In this document: positions 1 to 5,719 of the stretch, piece after piece
Layout of the letters: each line of letters opens with the position of its first letter
How positions within the stretch are numbered: the first letter of the stretch is position 1
Source of the DNA: an uncultured Clostridia bacterium
Lineage (GTDB): Bacteria > Bacillota > Clostridia > Christensenellales > UBA1242
Direction of reading: 5' to 3'
Assembly: GCA_947584775.1 (NCBI GenBank)
Contig: CANPWT010000031.1
Span: forward strand, 1 to 12,459
Length of the DNA: 12,459 bases
Position numbers and translations under genes: made by a program
The notes under the pieces: model-generated
The model's input: only the letters and a program-made list of their open reading frames with translations
Database searches by the model: none
What the model was told of the DNA's origin: nothing

Positions 1-835
1 CTCCGCCAAACGAATTGATGGCCTTTATTATAACGCTATCGTCAATATTTAATTGCTTTGCAACAGCCAAGGCAAGGGAAATATTTTTTTTGTTGTATTC
101 ACCTTTAAGTTTTGGCTTTAATTTTGTTGCTAAACTTTGGCAAACCTCGTTGGTTATAAAATTAATATTTTTTTGCTTTTTTAAAAAGGTAGTGCTATCT
201 TCTAAAAAAACAAATCTATTGCTCGCCCGCTTTAAAAAAGTTAAAAACGAAGCCCGTAAATCGAACAGTGAGGAATAACTATCCATGTGTTCGCGCTCTA
301 TGTTTGTAATTACCGCGATGTTAGGATAAATGGACAAAAAACTTTTGCTGTATTCGCACGCTTCCACCACCAAAAAATCATCCCCCAAATTAAACCGAGG
401 CATAAAAACATCCGCTCCAATATGGCAGGAAACTTTTTTGTGCGCCAGCCGTAAAATTTCGTAAATTAGCGAGGCGGTTGTGCTTTTGCCGTGCGTGCCT
501 GCAACCGCAATAACACATTTAAAATAACTAAAAAATTGGTTAAGCGCCTCAGCACGGTCTATGATTTTTATGCCTAAATTTTTTGCTTCCCTAATATATT
601 TGTTGCTGTCCTTAATTGCAGGCGTGCGCACACACAAATCTACTTGCAAAAATTCCTTTTTAAATTTTTTTGTAACGGGAATTTTATTTTCCTCTAAAAG
701 TTTTGTGTATGCGCTATCTTTTGCATCATAACAAACCACCGTTAGGCCTAGTTTTTTGTAACTTAACGCCAATTGATGCATGCTTACTCCGCCCGCACCC
801 AATAATAACACACTTTTAATATTTGCATCTAACAT
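1..835 (-). CDS. murC: UDP-N-acetylmuramate--L-alanine ligase MurC, C-terminal part beyond window
   Basis: MurC is the cytoplasmic ATP-dependent ligase that adds L-alanine to UDP-MurNAc, the first amino acid of the peptidoglycan stem peptide. I translated 278 codons from the ATG at 833-835; the reading frame is open at the left edge, so roughly the last 40% of the usual length of about 450 residues is missing. Visible: an N-terminal Rossmann-type loop LLLGAGGVSMHQLA (residues 10-23), the Mur ligase P-loop AGTHGKSTTA (112-121), EACEYSKSF (158-166) and TNIEREHMD (177-185), followed by NSFGG where the substrate-binding motif begins. EACEY is a form I associate with clostridial MurC. No ribosome binding site is visible; a TATAAA lies 5 nt upstream of the start. 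It is codirectional with spoVG, a pairing known from clostridia, but separated from it by 676 bp of repeats. Mpl is the main alternative, less likely. Confidence 0.9.
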   Translation of the reverse strand, partial: MLDANIKSVLLLGAGGVSMHQLALSYKKLGLTVVCYDAKDSAYTKLLEENKIPVTKKFKKEFLQVDLCVRTPAIKDSNKYIREAKNLGIKIIDRAEALNQFFSYFKCVIAVAGTHGKSTTASLIYEILRLAHKKVSCHIGADVFMPRFNLGDDFLVVEACEYSKSFLSIYPNIAVITNIEREHMDSYSSLFDLRASFLTFLKRASNRFVFLEDSTTFLKKQKNINFITNEVCQSLATKLKPKLKGEYNKKNISLALAVAKQLNIDDSVIIKAINSFGG

Positions 836-934
836 ATTGTTTTATATGATAATTTTTTAACTAATGTTTAACTTGCAATGAATCATAATAAGTGTGTTTT
901 GCATCAATTTAAAGTCTAATAACATTGCAGGATC

Positions 935-963
935 AAACAAGTGAAATCAATGGGGTCCCCGCA
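935..963. repeat. Short direct repeat, copy 1 (CAATGGGGTCCCC family)
   Basis: This stretch, AAACAAGTGAAA then TCAATGGGGTCCCCGCA, recurs in the same orientation at 1091-1120 with one substitution and one extra C. It lies in the non-coding gap between spoVG and murC. The GGGGTCCCC core is self-complementary. It looks like part of a dispersed intergenic repeat. Confidence 0.6.
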
Positions 964-1001
964 AGAATTTATTGCACAGTTGGGGCGGGTAGTTTATTTG
1001 T

Positions 1002-1042
1002 TTTGAGATTCACTCCATGCGCTTCGCTTAGTCGGAATGACA
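1002..1042 (-). repeat. Dispersed intergenic repeat, 41-bp module, copy a
   Basis: Read on the minus strand this module begins TGTCATTCCGAC and ends GAATCTCAAA. Over 41 positions it differs from 1943-1983 by a single base, and is a diverged match (about 30 of 41) to the opposite-strand copy at 1214-1254. Together with that copy it brackets 1043-1213 as imperfect inverted repeats. There is no protein-like feature here. Confidence 0.75.
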
Positions 1043-1090
1043 GTATATATTAGGGCTCCCACGAGAACTTTTCGAAGTGGGAAAATGAGC

Positions 1091-1141
1091 AAACAAGTGA
1101 AACCAATGGGGTCCCCCGCAAAACTCAAAAGTTTTGTGGGG
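1091..1141. repeat. Short direct repeat copy 2 with attached hairpin
   Basis: Second copy of the AAACAAGTGAAA-CAATGGGGTCCCC repeat (first at 935-963). Here it runs into an inverted repeat: CCCC, then GCAAAACT, a CAAA loop, AGTTTTGT and GGGG (about 1113-1141), giving a stem of about 12 bp with one wobble and one bulge. Neither strand has a long T-run after it, so it is not an obvious intrinsic terminator. Confidence 0.55.
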
Positions 1142-1162
1142 AAAAGGAATAGACAAGCAAAA

Positions 1163-1254
1163 GGCGAAATTTGCGAATTTGTGAGCAAATGAGAAAAAGC
1201 GCAGTCTATTACGGGTCATACCGAGCGAGTGAAACGAGTCGAGTGTATCTCAAA
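1163..1254 (+). repeat. Dispersed intergenic repeat, 92-bp form, copy 1
   Basis: These 92 bases align without gaps to the reverse complement of 1943-2034. The first 57 positions (from GGCGAAATTTGCGAATTTGTG to GTCAT) are highly similar, and the last 41 contain the diverged 41-bp module ending ATCTCAAA. The AT-rich inner part is partly palindromic (GCGAAATTTGC). It contains no convincing gene. Two copies in opposite orientation within 1 kb point to a multi-copy element of this genome. Confidence 0.75.
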
Positions 1255-1503
1255 AAAAATATCCGTCATGCGGACTATTTTACAAAAACAATTATGTAAA
1301 AAAATATCCTCATAGACGATATTTTGAAGAAACAATTATGTAAAAAATCTCTGTCTCGCGGAGATTTCACAATGCAATTATGTAAAAAAAAATATCCCGC
1401 ATAGACAATATTTTGAAGAAACAATTATGTAAAAAATCTCCGCCTCGCGGACTATTTTTAACATACAATTATGTAAAAAAAATCTCCGCCTCGCGGAGAT
1501 TTT
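1255..1503. repeat. Tandem array of six hairpin units downstream of spoVG
   Basis: Six imperfect palindromes, each about 25 bp, are separated by five spacers that all contain CAATTATGTAAA (at 1289, 1333, 1375, 1422 and 1466; pitch 42-47 bp). Units 2 and 4 have arms AAAATAT(C)/(G)ATATTTT around CATAGAC. Units 3, 5 and 6 have arms of the AATCTCCGC/GCGGAGATT type around CTC. Units 2+3 and 4+5 resemble each other as dimers of about 88 bp, so the array probably grew by duplication. Unit 6 (1479-1503), nearest spoVG, is perfect; the others have decayed to various degrees. On the minus strand several units are followed by T-runs, so the array may act as serial terminators between spoVG and murC. Confidence 0.8.
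1475..1503 (-). terminator. Rho-independent terminator of spoVG
   Basis: On the minus strand, directly after the spoVG stop, an 11-bp perfect stem AAAATCTCCGC / GCGGAGATTTT with a GAG loop is followed by a run of T (A1475-A1482 on the plus strand). This is a textbook intrinsic terminator. It is also the last and best-preserved unit of the tandem hairpin array. Confidence 0.9.
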
Positions 1504-1511
1504 GTTTACAA

Positions 1512-1778
1512 TTATTGATTTGCTTTTTCTTTTTCAAAAGCAGACAATATTGCAGAACTGATTTGTTCTCTTGTTTCAGTGTTTAATGGGTGTACGATAT
1601 CTCTGTACTCACCACTTGGTGCTTGTTTGGATGGCATAGCAATAAAGTTACCATTTGCGCCTTCAATAATCTTTACATCGTGAACAACAAATGCGTCATC
1701 AATTGTAAAGGAGGCAACGGCTTTTAACTTGCTATCATCTTTAGTCACCAATCTGATTCTGATGTCTGTGATCTTCAA
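1512..1778 (-). CDS. spoVG: SpoVG family regulator
   Basis: SpoVG is a small cytoplasmic protein that binds DNA and RNA site-specifically; in Bacillus it affects asymmetric septation, elsewhere capsule and virulence gene expression. This 88-residue product has the usual length and family core: MKITDIRIRLV at the N terminus, FVVHDVKIIEGANGNFIAMPS (split here as FVVHDVKIIEG at 30-40 and FIAMPSK near 45-51), then GEYRDIVHPL and a basic/acidic tail. The start is TTG at 1776-1778, chosen because MKITDIR is the family start and AAGGTGA lies 6 nt upstream. It has its own promoter and a strong terminator, so it is probably monocistronic although murC follows on the same strand. Its presence does not prove sporulation. 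Confidence 0.95.
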   Translation of the reverse strand: MKITDIRIRLVTKDDSKLKAVASFTIDDAFVVHDVKIIEGANGNFIAMPSKQAPSGEYRDIVHPLNTETREQISSAILSAFEKEKANQ

Positions 1779-1826
1779 GTCTGTTCACCTTCCCCTTTAT
1801 AGATTAACTACCTAGTAGTCATTAAT

Positions 1827-1855
1827 ATTCTAACCAAAATTTTAAATTTTTGCAA
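1827..1855 (-). promoter_or_regulatory. Sigma-A type promoter for spoVG
   Basis: On the minus strand TTGCAA (1850-1855) and TAGAAT (1827-1832) are separated by 17 bp. Transcription would start near 1820, about 40 nt ahead of the TTG start. A near-palindrome, ACTA-CCTAG-TAGT (1808-1820), lies at the expected start of the transcript and could be an operator or leader hairpin. Confidence 0.55.
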
Positions 1856-1942
1856 ATGTTTTTATATGTTTTTTAAATATTTTTAAATTTGGTAAATCTT
1901 TTAATGAGATAGTGTTGCAAACGGCGTTGTTATTTATTTTGC

Positions 1943-2034
1943 TTTGAGATTCACTCCATGCGCTACGCTTAGTCGGAATGACACGCCATAGACTACGCTT
2001 TTGTCTATTTGCCCACAAATTCGCAAATTTCGCC
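1943..2034 (-). repeat. Dispersed intergenic repeat, 92-bp form, copy 2
   Basis: Inverted copy of 1163-1254, matching over all 92 positions without gaps. Its 41-bp end (1943-1983) is almost identical to 1002-1042. It sits between the terminator of the surface protein gene and the spoVG promoter region, and carries no plausible reading frame. Confidence 0.75.
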
Positions 2035-2070
2035 TATTCTAATTAATTATAACCTTATGGAGTAGGAGCC

Positions 2071-2098
2071 ATGAGGGAGAACTTACGGTCTCCCTCAT
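2071..2098. repeat. Inverted repeat with 10-bp perfect stem
   Basis: ATGAGGGAGA (2071-2080) and TCTCCCTCAT (2089-2098) enclose an 8-nt loop ACTTACGG. Neither strand shows a T-run after it, so it is not a typical intrinsic terminator. It adjoins the 92-bp repeat at 1943-2034 and may be part of the same composite element or a separate structured RNA or binding site. Confidence 0.6.
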
Positions 2099-2117
2099 AT
2101 AATTGTTGTAAACAAAC

Positions 2118-2146
2118 AAAAAATCTAGCAATAATGCTAGATTTTT
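2118..2146 (-). terminator. Rho-independent terminator of the surface protein gene
   Basis: A 12-bp perfect stem AAAAATCTAGCA / TGCTAGATTTTT with a 4-nt loop begins one base after the stop codon at 2148-2150. Read on the minus strand it ends in a T-run (A2118-A2123 on the plus strand). The plus strand also ends in TTTTT, so it may work in both directions. Confidence 0.9.
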
Positions 2147-2147
2147 G

Positions 2148-5100
2148 TTAGGTTAGATGATTTGCTTGGTTTACTCTGTCGAAGGTTAATGTTATACCTT
2201 GGCCATCATCCTCATTCCAAACGCCTTGGCCATCAGTTTTTGACCAAACACTATCGGTATCGAAGGTTAAAGTCCAACTAAATCTGTTATCTTTAAATTT
2301 CCAATTGCCGGTTAAGTTTTCGCTGCCATATCGGTTGCCTGCAATAAATTGTTTAGGCACGCACCAAGTATAACTGCCTTGGAAATAATCTGTTTTATTG
2401 AATTTAGCGCTGTCTAACTCCCTTACAAAACTGCTGTTAGAAGTATAAGAATAGGTTAAACCTGATAAGAACGCTTCTATAAAGTGGCCTTTAACTACGT
2501 TTTTGCCAATAACTTCGGTGTTGATAACAACGTTTTGCATTACACCAGAAATTCCGTCTGAAGCAAATATGTTAAAGCCTTGATTATCTTTAGTTGTGTA
2601 GTTAAATCCGTCTTTATTAGAGCCGTAATCTACCCAAGTTTCTTGATACAACACGCCATCGCCGCTGCCTATGCTATTTACTGTAGCGTATTGAAGTTTT
2701 GCGCCTGCTGGGAATATTAATGCTATTAACGAAGTTTTTGCATCTTTGTTTGCAGCATTTATATTGCTTGCTAATTGAATGTTTTTAATTAATCCAAGAC
2801 CATTTGTTCCGTTGCCCATTTCAACAACTGCGCCAGCAACATATTTGTCGCCAGAGATAGTGTTGCGTCCTACATAATCTCTTACAAGAACTTGGTCAAT
2901 AATTGAATTTGCGTTTGTAACTTTTACCACAATACCTGCAGCATAGTTACCATAAATATGAGTTGTTACTCTACATTGATAAATGGATGCGTCAACCTGT
3001 GCGCTAGGAGCATCGATTGCTGCAATACCACCAGTGTATACATTTTTACCAATATTGCCGATTCTTTCCATCTGGGCGGTTGCGTGTTTAATTGTGTAAT
3101 TGTTTTCACCGGCAATACCGCCAACATATACCGTCTCACCAACTGTAGAAGCAATGTCAATACTTCCACCGTTAATAAATACGTTTTCAATTTGACTTTC
3201 GTTTTTACCGGTTACGCCACCAATTCTTACTGTTCTAGTTTCATAAGTGCTATCGTATGCTATATCGATGTTATAAGTATCATCTAAAATATCTCTTACA
3301 ATGTATTTGTTGTAACCTACAACGCCGCCGATGTAAACATTTCCGCCATAAACACCGCTGTTTGAAGTTGCATTTTTAGAGAACTTAATTACCAAACCGT
3401 CTTGTTTTGTGCTAATAGTTTGAACAGTGCCGTTGTTTACACCTGCAACACCGCCCGCAACGTTTGTTGAATACAAAACAACATCTACTAAGTCGATATC
3501 TTCAATAGTGCCATTGTTTACACCTGCAACACCACCAACTATTGCGCCGGTAGTAGATTCAGCAAGTTTAAATTCAACTAAACCGCCTGTAATAGTGCCA
3601 CTTACAAGTTGACCTGTAATGCCACCCATATAATATGCTTTGCTGTTTGCAATTTCATTTGTTACTTTGACATTTACATCTTGTATTGTAGATTTCTCAG
3701 TTTTGCCTGCAAGAATACCCACATAAGAAGTGCCATTATTGTCAAATTTAAAATCGTTAACTTCTAATGTTAATTTGCCAATATATGAATCAGTTACGGT
3801 TGAGAAGAAACCTGCGTTAATATTTTTAGAATCGATTGAAAAGTTGTAAATTTTGTGCCCGTTACCATTAAATACACCATGCGTTAAAGTGATAGGGTCC
3901 CAATTTTCGCCATTTAAGTTGATATCTGCTTGTAAAGTGTATGATTCATCCTTAATTTGGCCGCCACGCTCTTCAATAAATTTTTTGAAAGCCTCTCTGT
4001 TTTCTTGTTCGGTATTGTCTTCGCTACCAATATCTGTATTTTGCAAATCTTTTAAGAAATATTGATTGTTAATATCTGGGATTGTGGTTTCTGTCATTTG
4101 TAAATTTGGGTATGTATTTTCTACAATGTCCCAAACATTAGCATCCCATGGAGTTTTTTCGTTTGCATCCAATGCATAATAGATAAATTCAGTGTTATCT
4201 TTTTTGGCTTTAATGTCAGAAGCAATAACAAAATATATTGTTTTTTCTTCATTTAAAAAGCCATATTCTTTATATAATTCGGTTGTATCATTTTTAACTA
4301 CGTTTGCTTGTTCGCCCTCGGTGTAGTTACCAATTAAATATTTTAAAACATTAAAATCTTTATCTTCTGCATCAAAGCCGTCAGCGGTTGCAAGCGTGCC
4401 AATAAATGAGCCAAAGTTGGTTGCTGAAGCGTTGCTTGCTGCATAAGATTGTTGAATAGCGCCAGAAGTTGTGCCAATAACAAATTTACCAACCAAGCCA
4501 CCAGCAACTGAATCAGTTGTGGTTGTGCCAATAGTTGTTCTTGCGTATGTTGCAAGGATGTTACCTTGATTGTTTTCACCAACAAGGCCACCAACAACAG
4601 CGTTTGCACCATTGCCATTTACAACGCCTGTTGCACTTGTCATATAGATGTTTGCATTTTGTGTTAATTGACCAGCCAAACCACCGGTTAAGCCGAAATC
4701 TGTGCTGTTAGTTATATTTGCATTAACAACTGCAACTCTTTCAACTTTACCGTCAACAAAGCCGGCAAGCGCGCCTGTTTTTTCATAAGCGCCAGAAATG
4801 GTTGCGTTTTCAATTGTTAAATCTTTTACACTTGCGGTGTTAGCCAAACCATAGAATAAGCCTGCGTTGGCATATGCCCCGGTTTGGGTTAAGCCGGTAA
4901 TGGTGTAACCATGGCCATCAAAACTGCCTGCAAAAGCAGATTGAGTTTTTGCACCAATTGGAGCAAATTCGCCATTTAAACTAAAACTTTTTAATAATTG
5001 ATATTTTTTGCTTAAAGTTAAAAGGCTATTTTCGCTGCCAATTTTTTCAAGGTCTGATTGGCTATCAATATAATAAGGATTGATGTCGCCATCGCCAATA

Positions 5101-5438
5101 TGTACTGCAATTTTAAAGTTTTTAAAGCCTTTATTTGAAGTGGTGATAACAATTTCAGTATCGCCACCAGCCTTTGCAACATAATAACCTTTGCTGGTAT
5201 CGTAGGAAATTTTTGTGGTTACTTCTTCGCCACCAGCGTTGAAATTGTATGTAGTTTTTCTACTTTTTTTAGTTACTTTATAGCCTAAATCGTCTAATTC
5301 AATAATGTCGCCAACATTGCAATATATTTCATTTGGACTAAATGAAATAACTTCATCATTGCGTAGGAAATAATAGGTTGTTAAACCTATGCTAACTGCA
5401 ACGATTACTACTGTAAGAAATATTAAAAACTTTTTCAT
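2148..5438 (-). CDS. Large cell-surface protein with GLUG-type beta repeats and N-terminal membrane anchor
   Basis: 1096 residues, starting at ATG 5436-5438 with AAAGGAG 6 nt upstream. Residues 4-25 are a hydrophobic signal/anchor segment after a KK pair; no lipobox cysteine follows. Residues about 30-115 look like an Ig-like (Big-type) domain. The rest is a repetitive beta-solenoid: two opening motifs, F-GSFDGHGYTI-GL (170-183) and GVFNGNGHKI (521-530), each followed by GLUG-like turns such as VVGGLVGEN (281-289), AGGLVGKF (312-319), GGVAGVNNGT (635-644 and again 662-671), GGVTGKNES (740-748) and GGIAGENN (773-780). WDANVWDIVENTYPNLQ (431-447) is a segment typical of such proteins. There is no LPXTG signal or C-terminal membrane segment, so attachment would depend on the N-terminal helix. 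Adhesion or surface display is inferred from the repeat type only; the ligand is unknown. The gene is monocistronic by its flanking promoter and terminator. Confidence 0.85.
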   Translation of the reverse strand: MKKFLIFLTVVIVAVSIGLTTYYFLRNDEVISFSPNEIYCNVGDIIELDDLGYKVTKKSRKTTYNFNAGGEEVTTKISYDTSKGYYVAKAGGDTEIVITTSNKGFKNFKIAVHIGDGDINPYYIDSQSDLEKIGSENSLLTLSKKYQLLKSFSLNGEFAPIGAKTQSAFAGSFDGHGYTITGLTQTGAYANAGLFYGLANTASVKDLTIENATISGAYEKTGALAGFVDGKVERVAVVNANITNSTDFGLTGGLAGQLTQNANIYMTSATGVVNGNGANAVVGGLVGENNQGNILATYARTTIGTTTTDSVAGGLVGKFVIGTTSGAIQQSYAASNASATNFGSFIGTLATADGFDAEDKDFNVLKYLIGNYTEGEQANVVKNDTTELYKEYGFLNEEKTIYFVIASDIKAKKDNTEFIYYALDANEKTPWDANVWDIVENTYPNLQMTETTIPDINNQYFLKDLQNTDIGSEDNTEQENREAFKKFIEERGGQIKDESYTLQADINLNGENWDPITLTHGVFNGNGHKIYNFSIDSKNINAGFFSTVTDSYIGKLTLEVNDFKFDNNGTSYVGILAGKTEKSTIQDVNVKVTNEIANSKAYYMGGITGQLVSGTITGGLVEFKLAESTTGAIVGGVAGVNNGTIEDIDLVDVVLYSTNVAGGVAGVNNGTVQTISTKQDGLVIKFSKNATSNSGVYGGNVYIGGVVGYNKYIVRDILDDTYNIDIAYDSTYETRTVRIGGVTGKNESQIENVFINGGSIDIASTVGETVYVGGIAGENNYTIKHATAQMERIGNIGKNVYTGGIAAIDAPSAQVDASIYQCRVTTHIYGNYAAGIVVKVTNANSIIDQVLVRDYVGRNTISGDKYVAGAVVEMGNGTNGLGLIKNIQLASNINAANKDAKTSLIALIFPAGAKLQYATVNSIGSGDGVLYQETWVDYGSNKDGFNYTTKDNQGFNIFASDGISGVMQNVVINTEVIGKNVVKGHFIEAFLSGLTYSYTSNSSFVRELDSAKFNKTDYFQGSYTWCVPKQFIAGNRYGSENLTGNWKFKDNRFSWTLTFDTDSVWSKTDGQGVWNEDDGQGITLTFDRVNQANHLT

Positions 5439-5469
5439 AAATATCTCCTTTACGTGGTTAGTTACCGCT

Positions 5470-5497
5470 ATTATACCTCAATTTTTTCATTTGTCAA
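5470..5497 (-). promoter_or_regulatory. Consensus sigma-A promoter for the surface protein gene
   Basis: On the minus strand TTGACA (5492-5497) and TATAAT (5470-5475) are both perfect matches, separated by 16 bp. Transcription would start near 5463, giving a leader of about 25 nt that carries AAAGGAG. Two perfect hexamers suggest strong expression with no evident activator. Confidence 0.85.
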
Positions 5498-5681
5498 TAC
5501 CCGATTTTAAAATTTTTGATAGGAAAATGTAAAAAATTGCACAAATTTGTTATAAAAATATTTATATGCAAAATTGTTTTTTAGATAAAAAATTTTTAAA
5601 AATAGCCAAAAATTAACAAAAAACACCGCCTTTTTACCCCTTGAAACCAAAAATTTTTAAATTTTTAAATTTACAAAAGGT

Positions 5682-5710
5682 TTTACTTTTTTTTAATATT
5701 ATAGTATTAT
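5682..5710 (+). promoter_or_regulatory. Candidate promoter for recD2, leaderless spacing
   Basis: TTTACT (5682-5687), 17 bp, TATTAT (5705-5710). A start 7 nt beyond the -10 box falls at about 5717, only about 3 nt before the ATG. No ribosome binding site exists between, which fits a leaderless or almost leaderless mRNA. The stretch 5498-5700 is extremely AT-rich with A5-T5 tracts, so other promoter readings are possible; I see no gene in it. Confidence 0.45.
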
Positions 5711-5719
5711 ATATGTATT

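Noticed and set aside
112..121. Serine in place of threonine in the MurC P-loop (GTHGKS, residues 113-118; nt about 480-500)
   Set aside because: Ser and Thr both serve in the GK(S/T) P-loop position, so this is not evidence of inactivity. The start and end fields here are residue numbers, not bases.
994..1219. Minus-strand reading frames of 63-64 codons
   Set aside because: They lie inside dispersed repeats, overlap each other in different frames, lack ribosome binding sites, and translate the repeat itself.
1255..1503. CRISPR-like array
   Set aside because: The repeated parts are imperfect palindromes with a conserved short spacer, the reverse of a CRISPR design; unit pitch varies and no cas gene is present.
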